Assembly: GCA_030681145.1 (NCBI GenBank)
Contig: JAUXXK010000458.1
Span: 1 to 7,518 of the forward strand
Reading direction: 5' to 3'
Length of the DNA stretch: 7,518 nucleotides
Source: Methanobacteriaceae archaeon
GTDB taxonomy: Archaea; Methanobacteriota; Methanobacteria; Methanobacteriales; Methanobacteriaceae
Shown here: one piece after another, positions 1 to 6,189 of the stretch
How the letters are laid out: every line of letters starts with the position of its first letter
Numbering within the stretch: position 1 is the first letter of the stretch
Made by a program: the position numbers and the translations under genes
Notes under the pieces: model-generated
What the model was told of the DNA's origin: nothing
The model's database searches: none
What the model saw: only the letters and a program-made list of their open reading frames with translations

Positions 1-174
1 AAAACAAGACCCGAATAAAATATAAAGATATGTATTTAAAGAGGGGGCCTTTAGTCCTTTTATTTGATAATAAAACCCAATTATTCCAAATAAAACATAA
101 AGCAATATTGTGCCTATGAAAACATAAGGAGAAAATAGGTCAATCTTATTTATTGATTTCACGATATCGTCCAT
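1..174 (-). CDS. Oligosaccharide repeat-unit polymerase, N-terminal part (runs off left edge)
   Basis: The minus strand from the ATG at 174 stays open to position 1, giving 58 residues (MDDIVKSINKIDLFSPYVFI at the start). A short polar N-terminus is followed by a membrane segment at about residues 18-36, a loop with LKAPSLNTY, and the start of a second membrane segment from about residue 49. I recognise this as the usual N-terminus of archaeal Wzy-like oligosaccharide repeat-unit polymerases, which join surface polysaccharide repeat units at the membrane. The matching C-terminal part of such a protein lies on the opposite strand at 522-1385, so the gene appears split by an inversion. It lies 55 bp after the cfbB fragment on the same strand and has a TATA-like box in that gap. 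No strong Shine-Dalgarno is visible. The family assignment is moderately sure; that it is the missing half of the 522-1385 gene is inference. Confidence 0.6.
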   Translation of the reverse strand, partial: MDDIVKSINKIDLFSPYVFIGTILLYVLFGIIGFYYQIKGLKAPSLNTYLYILFGSCF

Positions 175-229
175 TAAAAATTATTTATTGTTTATTTTGA
201 TTAAAACCTTCTATTTATAAGGTAGTCTA
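175..229 (-). promoter_or_regulatory. cfbB/polymerase intergenic region with TATA box
   Basis: Read on the minus strand, the gap between the cfbB stop and the polymerase ATG holds TTATAAATAG at 220-211, a good archaeal TATA box. It would place the transcription start near 190-195, about 20 bases before the ATG at 174. The same spot forms a small inverted repeat (ACCTT at 206-210 with AAGGT at 219-223) followed on the minus strand by TTTT, so it may also weakly terminate cfbB transcription. Promoter use is inferred from sequence only. Confidence 0.4.
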
Positions 230-514
230 CTATAATTCCCACGCATTTCTAGTTAAATTAGATGCAAATCCTGGACAAGCTACAGCATGAGTGTGTACAT
301 AGCTAGCAACAGTGTTTTTTAACATTATACCATCTTTAGAATCAATTATGCCCCTTCCACGTAGAATTTTAAATGCAAATTTAGGCTTATCATCAACAAT
401 AACTTTTGAATAGTGAAATTCATGACCCCTATAAATATCTCCCTTTTTAGAGATTATATTATCATTTTGAGCTTTTGAAATAACATAGCTAAGACCCTGA
501 ACTTTATTAGTCAT
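230..514 (-). CDS. cfbB: Ni-sirohydrochlorin a,c-diamide synthase, C-terminal fragment
   Basis: This 94-residue reading frame matches only the C-terminal end of CfbB, a CbiA/CobB-type enzyme that uses ATP and glutamine to amidate the a and c acetate side chains of Ni-sirohydrochlorin in coenzyme F430 synthesis. Visible family signatures are MTNKVQGLSYV at the start, KGDIYRGHEFHYSKV (H31, H34), RGRGIIDSKDGI, and the closing ASYVHTHA (H74, H76), where the amidotransferase histidine is expected. The full enzyme is about 450 residues, so the ATP-binding domain and the catalytic-cysteine part of the glutaminase domain are missing. The frame stays open only to codon 536-538, where there is a stop; sequence beyond about 517 no longer looks like cfbB. 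It ends 55 bp before the polymerase 5' part on the same strand. As it stands it cannot be active. Identification is firm; ATG 514 is an internal methionine, not a true start. Confidence 0.75.
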   Translation of the reverse strand: MTNKVQGLSYVISKAQNDNIISKKGDIYRGHEFHYSKVIVDDKPKFAFKILRGRGIIDSKDGIMLKNTVASYVHTHAVACPGFASNLTRNAWEL

Positions 515-521
515 TGTAATT

Positions 522-1385
522 TTGGGTCTTCTCTTTCAAGCATTAAATCTTTTTTATTCAGGAGGCATACCTATTTTAAGTGGGTATTTAAAGGCCAAAG
601 CAGTAACAAAAATTTGGATAATTTCTTATCTATTGTTCCTCCCAGGAATAAACATTTTAATGGCCAAATTTGCCCGTAAATATTACTATCTCCTATTTTT
701 CATTGGGATACTTCTTTTTGCTTTAACAGGCTATCGTACCACAACCATTGTCATAATATTAAGCGCTTTCATCACACTTTATTATACTAGAACTTTTTCC
801 AGAAATCTTAAATGGATTTATTTAACGATTTTTATATTTGGATTGGCCGGAATTGGTCTTTTAGTGGGATATGTATCTGTTAAATCCATTGAATGGCAGC
901 AATGGAATTTAAATCCATTAGAACTATTTTTTTACAGGGCAGGATATACTTTAACTGTTTTTGATAAATTGATTGGGTTGCAAGGAGCTACTAATGGAAC
1001 ATTATCATATTATTCTATCATGGGATTTTTTGAGTCTGCTGATCCTCGTGTGATAGTGGGAAATGTAGTTTTAGGATATAAACATTCTTCTACCTCTACT
1101 ATATTTGGGCCTGCTCTTCTGGACTTTGGAACATGGGCTTTGGCACTACAGATGTTTATTTTAGGCCTGGTTTTGAAATTAATGCATTTAATACAAAAAC
1201 AAAAAAAAGGTATTTTTACCGCTTTTTACGCAGTGATTCTAGCTCAAACATTGGTATGGATTGAAACCGGACCTACTGATCTTGTTGTTTGGATATTTTA
1301 TTTTATTTCAATAGGCTTGATTTTATATGCTTTTTTGAATCATGATGAGTATAGGGAATATGAATTTCATGAGGAAAAATCATGA
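522..1385 (+). CDS. Oligosaccharide repeat-unit polymerase, C-terminal part (5' end missing)
   Basis: The 287-residue frame opens with TTG and enters directly into a membrane segment (LLFQALNLFYSGGIPIL), a motif that sits inside, not at the start of, Wzy-like oligosaccharide repeat-unit polymerases. About six further hydrophobic segments follow (roughly 30-49, 55-70, 72-90, 97-120, 195-222, 230-272), with the basic motif LTGYRTTT at 68-75 and a large loop at 121-194. That topology fits a multi-spanning enzyme that polymerises lipid-linked repeat units. Upstream in frame there are only seven codons before a TGA at 498-500, with no ribosome binding site, so the first roughly 100 residues are lost. 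A plausible N-terminal part lies inverted at 1-174. The stop overlaps the next gene's ATG by four bases, so the two form one operon. Polymerase rather than ligase is likely but not proven. Confidence 0.65.
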   Translation: MGLLFQALNLFYSGGIPILSGYLKAKAVTKIWIISYLLFLPGINILMAKFARKYYYLLFFIGILLFALTGYRTTTIVIILSAFITLYYTRTFSRNLKWIYLTIFIFGLAGIGLLVGYVSVKSIEWQQWNLNPLELFFYRAGYTLTVFDKLIGLQGATNGTLSYYSIMGFFESADPRVIVGNVVLGYKHSSTSTIFGPALLDFGTWALALQMFILGLVLKLMHLIQKQKKGIFTAFYAVILAQTLVWIETGPTDLVVWIFYFISIGLILYAFLNHDEYREYEFHEEKS

Positions 1386-2452
1386 AAATAGCATTTGCTG
1401 CAGAAATAACTCCTGCTAGAACATTAATTCCTATTTTAGAAAAATTGAACGCAGATATTGTCGGTTTAACTCATGGTAATGGAGTTAAAGAAATTTTAGA
1501 ACCATATTGTTCTGAAATTTATTGTATTGGCCATGGCAGGGGTTTAAACGCTCAAAAAAGATCCAATTTTCACATTGGCTATTTGGTAATGAAAGACATT
1601 ATACAAACTGTCCAAGCCATAAGGGGAAAAGGAATTGAATTATTGATAACATGTGGAAATGCCGGAGATGTTAGAAAGGGTCTTGTTGCTGCAAATTTGT
1701 TAAAAATTCCAACTTTACACATTGAACAAGATATTTACAACCCTATTGAAATGATAGCATTTGCTAATTTGGTAACAACACCTTCTCAGCAGTATAAAGA
1801 ATATTTACATAGTCAATATGCACTTAAAAATGTTAAAAATATTCAAGGTTACCCAATGGCGTCGTTTGTTAATAAAATGGAATTAATGGATGAAAAAAGA
1901 GTCCAAGACCTTTATGATGTAGATGACTTTATTTTAGTTGTTTTGGGTGGGGATTTAAAATCTGAAAATCTATTAAAATTGATTAAACAAGTGGAAAAAG
2001 TGGAATTACCGGTACTAATTGCACCTTTTAGATTTAATAAGGATTATGTTAAACGTTTGACGGTATCTCCCAATATTAAAGTACTTGATGGCTTTGTGGA
2101 CGTTCCTAGTATAATGAATGCATCTAAATCATTAATTTATGGTGCGGGAATGGGAATAACTATAGAAGCAGGAGTTTTAGGGGTTCCTTCTATTAAACTT
2201 GAGGGGTTCCACCATAAACATGCTAGTATTGAATTGGCGAGAGAATTAGGAATTCTTGTGGCACCTATTGATAACTTTGTATCACAATTAAATTATTTAA
2301 AGACTCCCAATGCACAAAAAATACTTAAAAATTCTAAATTATCCATTAAAACCCTTATTAATATAATTGAAAATTTTGATACAAATACAAATTCGAAAGG
2401 GGGATATAATAGCTTAAAAAAGATATGGGACGCTAGATCTAAATTTAGATAA
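1382..2452 (+). CDS. Predicted GT-B-fold glycosyltransferase (MurG/DUF354/2-epimerase-like)
   Basis: A complete 356-residue soluble protein with the two-domain layout of GT-B enzymes. The N-terminal half carries ITCGNAGDVRKG (about 89-100) and TLHIEQD (111-117), as in UDP-GlcNAc 2-epimerase and DUF354 relatives. The C-terminal half has VVLGGDLKSENL (186-197) followed by IYGAGMGITIEAGVLGVPSI (252-271) and HHKHA, the donor-nucleotide-binding signature shared with MurG-type transferases. It begins at an ATG inside ATGA shared with the polymerase stop, preceded by GAGG at 1371-1374, so translation is coupled. The pairing implies a role in building the repeat unit or another cell-envelope glycan. 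An epimerase remains possible, because both families share this fold and no single residue seen here settles it. Sugar and acceptor are unknown. Confidence 0.6.
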   Translation: MKIAFAAEITPARTLIPILEKLNADIVGLTHGNGVKEILEPYCSEIYCIGHGRGLNAQKRSNFHIGYLVMKDIIQTVQAIRGKGIELLITCGNAGDVRKGLVAANLLKIPTLHIEQDIYNPIEMIAFANLVTTPSQQYKEYLHSQYALKNVKNIQGYPMASFVNKMELMDEKRVQDLYDVDDFILVVLGGDLKSENLLKLIKQVEKVELPVLIAPFRFNKDYVKRLTVSPNIKVLDGFVDVPSIMNASKSLIYGAGMGITIEAGVLGVPSIKLEGFHHKHASIELARELGILVAPIDNFVSQLNYLKTPNAQKILKNSKLSIKTLINIIENFDTNTNSKGGYNSLKKIWDARSKFR

Positions 2453-2454
2453 CG

Positions 2455-2523
2455 TTTTTATTATTTTTGTTTTTGAATTACATTTTTCTTTTTTCCTTTT
2501 TATTCTAATATTTTTCATTTTTA
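2455..2523 (+). terminator. U-rich archaeal terminator after the glycosyltransferase gene
   Basis: Immediately after the stop codon there are repeated T-runs (TTTTT at 2455-2459, and further T4 to T6 runs to about 2520) with almost no G or C. Clusters of oligo-T are the normal intrinsic terminator of archaea. No clear hairpin precedes them. Confidence 0.5.
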
Positions 2524-2598
2524 GTATTACTTTTAACATCAATAATATTAAATATTACAAAACTTATTACTAATTATTACTTAGTGGGAGTTAATTAT

Positions 2599-3111
2599 AT
2601 GAAAAATGTTATAGAAGATGGTCTTTTAGAAGGTAACATTGTATTTCAGAGTACTAGCTATAATTGTGGCCCTGCTGCTCTTGCTACAGTTCTTAATTTA
2701 ATAGGAATATGTTGTAGTGAGCAGGAGATTGCTAAAATAGCTGGAACTGATGAAACTGGGACTACCATGTATGGCTTGATGCATGCTGCCCGGAAAAAGG
2801 GTATTTGTGCGAATGGTATGAGAATGCCTATTTCTGGATTGGGCTCAGGTGATATTGTATTTTTAATTTTAGATGGGAAATGTCATTATAGTGTAATTGC
2901 AAAAATAAATCAACATAATGTTGTTTTGGCGGATCCTGCATTGGGAAAAATTGAAATTAGTAAAAATTATTTCAGTAATGTTTATACTGGCAATGCACTT
3001 ATTATAAAAAAATCAGATAATGCTCATAAAACCATTAAATGGCAGAAAATAACCTCAAATAATTCAGAAATTATTAAAAATCGTGAAAATGACAACATTA
3101 AACGAAATTGA
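2599..3111 (+). CDS. Stand-alone C39-family cysteine peptidase domain protein
   Basis: This 170-residue protein contains a complete C39 (double-glycine leader peptidase) core. The oxyanion glutamine Q17 and nucleophile C23 sit in FQSTSYNCGPAALATVLNLI, the catalytic histidine H96 in GKCHYSVI, and the aspartate D112 in LADPALG. C39 enzymes cut leader peptides after GG, usually as the N-terminal domain of an ABC exporter. Here there is no ABC domain, no membrane segment and no signal peptide, so it is cytoplasmic or works with a separate partner. The C-terminus after about residue 140 is a polar tail. I choose ATG 2599 over the GTG at 2584 because GGGAG (2586-2590) lies 8 bases before it and would fall inside the longer form. 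It lies 146 bp after the glycosyltransferase terminator, so it is probably transcribed alone. The domain call is firm; the substrate is unknown. Confidence 0.7.
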   Translation: MKNVIEDGLLEGNIVFQSTSYNCGPAALATVLNLIGICCSEQEIAKIAGTDETGTTMYGLMHAARKKGICANGMRMPISGLGSGDIVFLILDGKCHYSVIAKINQHNVVLADPALGKIEISKNYFSNVYTGNALIIKKSDNAHKTIKWQKITSNNSEIIKNRENDNIKRN

Positions 3112-3160
3112 GCCATATTCATAATAATTATTAATATAAAAATATTAATTTTTATCACTA

Positions 3161-3232
3161 CTATAAAAACTTAATCATTGCAGTTAAATCAAAAAGTACT
3201 TAATATCTCAAGTAGTAACACATTTTGGTGAT
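3161..3232 (+). promoter_or_regulatory. mtd promoter and ribosome binding site
   Basis: CTATAAAAAC at 3161-3170 is a strong archaeal TATA box, placing the transcription start at about 3188-3192 and giving a leader of roughly 45 bases. GGTGAT at 3227-3232, just before ATG 3236, matches the methanobacterial anti-Shine-Dalgarno complement. Both are read directly from sequence; the start site itself is inferred. Confidence 0.55.
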
Positions 3233-3235
3233 ATA

Positions 3236-4066
3236 ATGGTTGTAAAAATTGGTATAATTAAATGTGGTAACATTGGTACATCTCCTGTCTTGGACTTATT
3301 ATTAGATGAGAGAGCAGATAGGCCAAACATAGATGTATGTGTAATAGGATCTGGGGCTAAAATGAACCCAGAAGAAATTGAAAAAGCCGTACCATTAATG
3401 CTTGATATGGAAATGGACTTTGTTATATTCATAAGCCCAAACCCTGGTGCTCCAGGACCTGCTAAAGCAAGAGAATTATTATCTGCTGCGGATGTTCCTG
3501 CTATCATAATTGGAGATGCTCCAGGTCTAAGATCCAAAGATGAAATGATTGAACAAGGTTTAGGTTACATTATTGTGAAGGCCGACCCAATGATCGGCGC
3601 ACGAAGAGAATTCCTAGACCCTACTGAAATGGCTTCCTTTAATGCTGATGTAATAAAAGTATTAGCTTTAACTGGTGCTTACAGAGTTGTACAAAATACC
3701 ATTGATGCAGCAGTAGATGCTGTTGAAACTGGAAGTGCAATTGAACTACCTAAAGTGGTTATCAGCCGAGATGTTGCTGTAGAAGCCGCTCAATTCTCCA
3801 GTCCTTATGCTAAAGCTAAAGCTATGGCTGCATATGATATTGCTACCAAAGTAGCTGATATTGATGTAGAAGGATGCTTCATGGTTAGAGATGCAGAAAA
3901 GTACATACCTATTGTAGCTTCTGCTCACGAAATGATTACTACTGCAGCTAAACTCGCATCTGAAGCTAGAGAAATTGAAAAGGCTAATGATACTGTTGTT
4001 CGAACTCCACACGGTGGAAAAGGACAAACCATGGCTAAATCTGTTTTAATGGAAAAACCACAATAA
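3236..4066 (+). CDS. mtd: F420-dependent methylenetetrahydromethanopterin dehydrogenase
   Basis: This 276-residue protein is recognisable along its whole length as Mtd. It reversibly oxidises methylene-H4MPT to methenyl-H4MPT with coenzyme F420, the fourth step of CO2 reduction to methane, in the cytoplasm. Hallmarks are MVVKIGIIKCGNIGTSPVLD at the start, DERADRPNIDVCVIGSGAKM, FISPNPGAPGPAKARELLSA, GYIIVKADPMIGARREFLDP, ATKVADIDVEGCFMV and a closing RTPHGGKG. Length is as expected and no residue looks out of place. It has its own TATA box and ribosome binding site upstream and a terminator immediately downstream, so it is a single-gene unit. In Methanothermobacter, mtd transcription rises when hydrogen is limiting, and a similar control is likely but not visible here. 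The start is fixed by the ribosome binding site and family N-terminus. It is the best-preserved gene in the window. Confidence 0.97.
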   Translation: MVVKIGIIKCGNIGTSPVLDLLLDERADRPNIDVCVIGSGAKMNPEEIEKAVPLMLDMEMDFVIFISPNPGAPGPAKARELLSAADVPAIIIGDAPGLRSKDEMIEQGLGYIIVKADPMIGARREFLDPTEMASFNADVIKVLALTGAYRVVQNTIDAAVDAVETGSAIELPKVVISRDVAVEAAQFSSPYAKAKAMAAYDIATKVADIDVEGCFMVRDAEKYIPIVASAHEMITTAAKLASEAREIEKANDTVVRTPHGGKGQTMAKSVLMEKPQ

Positions 4067-4075
4067 GTTACTTAC

Positions 4076-4111
4076 AAGCGGTCCTATGGGCTGCTTATTT
4101 TTTTGTTTTTT
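4076..4111 (+). terminator. Hairpin plus U-tract terminator of mtd
   Basis: AAGCGGTCC (4076-4084) and GGGCTGCTT (4088-4096) pair as a nine-base-pair stem with two G-T wobbles and a three-base TAT loop. They are followed by T7 and T6 runs at 4098-4104 and 4106-4111. This is a bacterial-style intrinsic terminator starting ten bases after the mtd stop. Archaeal termination usually needs only the T-tract, so the hairpin may mainly stabilise the mRNA end. Confidence 0.65.
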
Positions 4112-4224
4112 AATTTTATTTCTATAAATAATTCTCTGTGCCTTGTAAAGAGGGTAAATAATCTTATTTTACTAAAATTTTTTGCTTTATTATAATTTTT
4201 TTTAAATTGATTAAAATAATAAAT

Positions 4225-4252
4225 AAATATATATTTAATATTATTATATATA
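4225..4252 (+). promoter_or_regulatory. AT-rich promoter region of the HD-domain gene
   Basis: The 4112-4283 gap holds no gene. Within it, AAATATATATTT at 4225-4236 and TTATATATAT at about 4244-4252 are candidate TATA boxes for the gene at 4284. The closer one would start transcription around 4272-4278, leaving a very short leader that carries at most the weak GTGA at 4276-4279. Which box is used cannot be decided by eye. Confidence 0.35.
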
Positions 4253-4283
4253 TCCATAAAAAATCCACATTGTATGTGAAATC

Positions 4284-4508
4284 ATGATAGAAAACCTCAT
4301 AGAACGATTCTTTAATGCGGCCACAATGGAACGATGGAATGACCATATACGGCCATTTAAATTGACGGAACTTGATAAACAGGCTCATAAAATGATAATA
4401 GCTTATGTTCTAGCCAAAATTGAAGAAGAGAGTAGAGGAAAAAATTCTATTAACTGGATAAATTTAATTAAGGATTTTTATTTGATTTCTTACACAGGCT
4501 TGTTTTAA
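4284..4508 (+). CDS. HD-domain protein, N-terminal part (frameshifted)
   Basis: These 74 codons are the first part of the gene that continues at 4538. MIENLIERFFNAATMERWND and IRPFKLTELDKQAHKMIIAY resemble the N-terminus of long archaeal HD-domain proteins. The last twelve residues here (from about F65) are the wrong frame. The other frame reads GFLFDFLHRLVL followed by TDIKPPVFHRMMAEK and runs straight into the 318-residue part. Adding one T to the T5 run at 4475-4479 gives LIKDFLFDFLHRLVL and one 403-residue protein. The part alone has no catalytic residues. The ATG at 4284 has only a weak GTGA upstream but is the family start. Confidence 0.6.
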   Translation: MIENLIERFFNAATMERWNDHIRPFKLTELDKQAHKMIIAYVLAKIEEESRGKNSINWINLIKDFYLISYTGLF

Positions 4509-4537
4509 CAGATATTAAACCTCCTGTATTCCACAGG

Positions 4538-5494
4538 ATGATGGCTGAAAAACGACAAGAATTAAATGAACATGTTTTAAATGAATTAAAGCCAGATTTT
4601 AAAGGTTTGAAAGATACTTCGTTTGAAAAAAAATTTAAAAATTACCTTTCCAGCCGTGAAAGTACATTGGAAAAAAGAATTCTCCGTGCAGCACATTACC
4701 TTGCCACTAATTGGGAATTCAAAATAATTTACAGTACGGCTCCTTTTATTTATGGTATTGAAAAAACTCGGGAAAAAATTGAAAATCAAATTGAAGATCA
4801 CTACGATTTAATTGGTGTTCAAAAGATAATGTTGGAAAAGAAGTCTTTTGGTTTTGTGGATCTTTGTGGCCAGCTTCGATTCCAGAAAAGATGGGCTCAC
4901 TCTCCCCGAATCCCAGAAACTTCTGTCATGGGCCATATGTTAATTGTAGCCGCTACATCTTATCTGTGTACAATGGAAATGGGAGTTAAAGCGTGTGATA
5001 AACGGATATATAATAATTTTTTTGCTGGTTTGTTTCACGATCTTCCGGAAGTAATGACCAAAGACATCATATCTCCTGTTAAACGTTCTGTCAGCGAACT
5101 GGAAGATATCATTAAAGAATACGAAGATTACCAAATGAAAGAAGGTGTATTACCTCTTCTTCCTAAGACATGGCACGATGAAATGCTTTATTTCACAGGA
5201 TATGAGTTTGAAAATAAGATTAAAGATGAGGGTTCCGTAAAATTTATTTCATTCACAGAACTAAATAAAAAATATAATAAAAATGAATTTTCTCCTTTAG
5301 ACGGTGAATTGTTAAAGGCGTGTGACCAATTGGCTGCATTTGCTGAGGTAAAAATATCCATAAGGCATGGGATAACATCTAAAGACTTTGAAAAGGCTCA
5401 GAAAGGAATGATTGATTATTGGAAATCTCAAAAAGTCTCTGGAAATGATTTCGGCCAGATTTTCCGCAGTTTGGAGAAATTGATTGAAGAATAA
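4538..5494 (+). CDS. HD-domain metal-dependent phosphohydrolase, YfbR-like (main part of frameshifted gene)
   Basis: The 318-residue frame carries the catalytic HD domain. It shows RW(A)HSPRIPETSVMGH with H133, then GLFHDLPEV with the H167-D168 doublet and E171, then TKDIISPVK, and finally ELLKACDQLAAFAE with D263. This H...HD...D set and the order of motifs match YfbR-type 5'-deoxynucleotidases, which remove phosphate from nucleoside monophosphates using a divalent metal; the exact substrate here is unknown. The first 85 residues of the intact 403-residue protein are encoded in another frame at 4284-4508, so ATG 4538 is probably an internal methionine and has no good ribosome binding site. 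If the frameshift is real, this part could still be a stable domain only if reinitiation occurs. A small gene follows 17 bp later with a strong ribosome binding site. Domain call is firm; the nucleotidase role is moderate. Confidence 0.75.
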   Translation: MMAEKRQELNEHVLNELKPDFKGLKDTSFEKKFKNYLSSRESTLEKRILRAAHYLATNWEFKIIYSTAPFIYGIEKTREKIENQIEDHYDLIGVQKIMLEKKSFGFVDLCGQLRFQKRWAHSPRIPETSVMGHMLIVAATSYLCTMEMGVKACDKRIYNNFFAGLFHDLPEVMTKDIISPVKRSVSELEDIIKEYEDYQMKEGVLPLLPKTWHDEMLYFTGYEFENKIKDEGSVKFISFTELNKKYNKNEFSPLDGELLKACDQLAAFAEVKISIRHGITSKDFEKAQKGMIDYWKSQKVSGNDFGQIFRSLEKLIEE

Positions 5495-5501
5495 TTATTC
5501 A

Positions 5502-5507
5502 GGGGAG
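5502..5507 (+). promoter_or_regulatory. Strong ribosome binding site for the 98-residue gene
   Basis: GGGGAG at 5502-5507 lies four bases before ATG 5512 and eight bases after the HD-gene stop. It fixes the start and argues that this small frame is a real gene translated from the same transcript as the HD gene. Confidence 0.6.
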
Positions 5508-5511
5508 TATA

Positions 5512-5808
5512 ATGTTTTCAAAATCAGAATTAGATCAAATATTTGATGAATATAATGAAATAAAGATTTCTGCATCAGCTAAATTACCAGAAATTAGGAC
5601 CAAGAATCTTAACGATTCAAGTGAAGAAAATAAACATTATCGGGATTTTATTGAGTTTCAAATAAATAAGATTGACTTAGTATTGGACAAAATAGACCAT
5701 ATTATGGATAATTATGCAGATTTAGACTTTCAAATAGAATCTTATGAGTTAAATGGGATGTCAAAAGAGATTATTTCACTGAGAAAAGAATATTCAGTTT
5801 TAATTTAA
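5512..5808 (+). CDS. Uncharacterised small helical protein
   Basis: A 98-residue acidic, mostly helical protein that I do not recognise. It begins MFSKSELDQIFDEYNEIKIS, has a polar middle (NLNDSSEENKHYRD), then a stretch rich in I, L, D and K (about residues 47-78) that could form a coiled coil. It has no cysteines, no signal peptide and no membrane segment, so it should be cytoplasmic. A strong GGGGAG ribosome binding site and 17-bp spacing from the HD-domain gene imply co-transcription and perhaps a joint role. After the stop there are only short T4 runs (5811-5819). It is real by context and coding character; no function is assigned. Confidence 0.6.
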   Translation: MFSKSELDQIFDEYNEIKISASAKLPEIRTKNLNDSSEENKHYRDFIEFQINKIDLVLDKIDHIMDNYADLDFQIESYELNGMSKEIISLRKEYSVLI

Positions 5809-6189
5809 TATTTTATTTTATTCTATGCTCATTATACGGTACGACATCTAGATCTAGCTATTAATTTTCTTCCTTATTCTTTTGCACCGAGCATAAAACA
5901 GCAAACAAACTCATAATTATATGTATCATTGGACAAACTACCAGACTCCAGAATGGACTATTAAAGGAAATTGCATGGAAACTAATGCATAATTGACAAT
6001 GAAATATTACTTAATATTTGCCCAGGAATGGGGTATGATTTTTTCTTATCAAATCTATAATAGTATATAATTGTTTAAAAGATTTAAAACAGTAAATAAA
6101 ACATTTTAGGTTTCCTAGTGGTTGTAATTTAATTCTTATTTCATTAGCCATATTATTTTTTTTATTTTATCGGCAAAAAATGAGATTAA
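5809..6189. other. Convergent intergenic region, no clear gene
   Basis: This 381-bp stretch lies between two genes that point towards each other. I see no tRNA, no convincing ribosome binding site with an ORF, and no repeats of note. Small features are a perfect ten-base palindrome CTAGATCTAG at 5848-5857 and TATGCTC at 5824-5830 repeated inverted at 5889-5895. An open minus-strand frame (6010-5861, 49 codons) lacks a start codon and reads as one hydrophobic helix with a charged tail; it could be a gene remnant or chance in AT-rich DNA. T8 at 6156-6163 and A6 at 6175-6180 lie near the right edge. Confidence 0.4.
6175..6180 (-). terminator. U6 terminator after hisB
   Basis: On the minus strand this is a run of six T beginning ten bases after the hisB stop codon, fitting a simple archaeal oligo-U terminator. 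No stem-loop is evident. Confidence 0.35.

Noticed and set aside
6..530. AAGACCC at 6-12 and inverted GGGTCTT at 524-530 as the crossover sites of the inversion
   Set aside because: Recombining at these seven bases joins the two polymerase parts in different reading frames, so it would not restore the gene. AAGACCC also occurs at 491-497, so the match is likely chance.
3208..3537. Minus-strand ORF of 109 codons opposite mtd
   Set aside because: It lies antisense within the highly conserved mtd gene, has low-complexity composition and no ribosome binding site; it is a shadow of mtd codons.
3746..4027. Minus-strand ORF of 93 codons opposite mtd
   Set aside because: Serine- and phenylalanine-rich antisense shadow of mtd without family features.
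4164..4388. Minus-strand ORF of 74 codons across the HD-gene promoter
   Set aside because: Its end is poly-I/K/L from AT-rich non-coding DNA and its start is antisense to the conserved HD N-terminus; no ribosome binding site.
4586..5134. Minus-strand ORFs of 71 and 64 codons
   Set aside because: Antisense shadows of the HD-domain coding sequence, rich in F, I and S as expected from reversed AT-rich codons.
5824..5895. TATGCTC inverted repeat as a structured RNA or mobile-element end
   Set aside because: Only seven base pairs with a 58-base spacer and no further pairing; not more than expected by chance.
5921..5992. Plus-strand 23-codon ORF in the convergent gap
   Set aside because: Very short, no ribosome binding site upstream, no recognisable motif.
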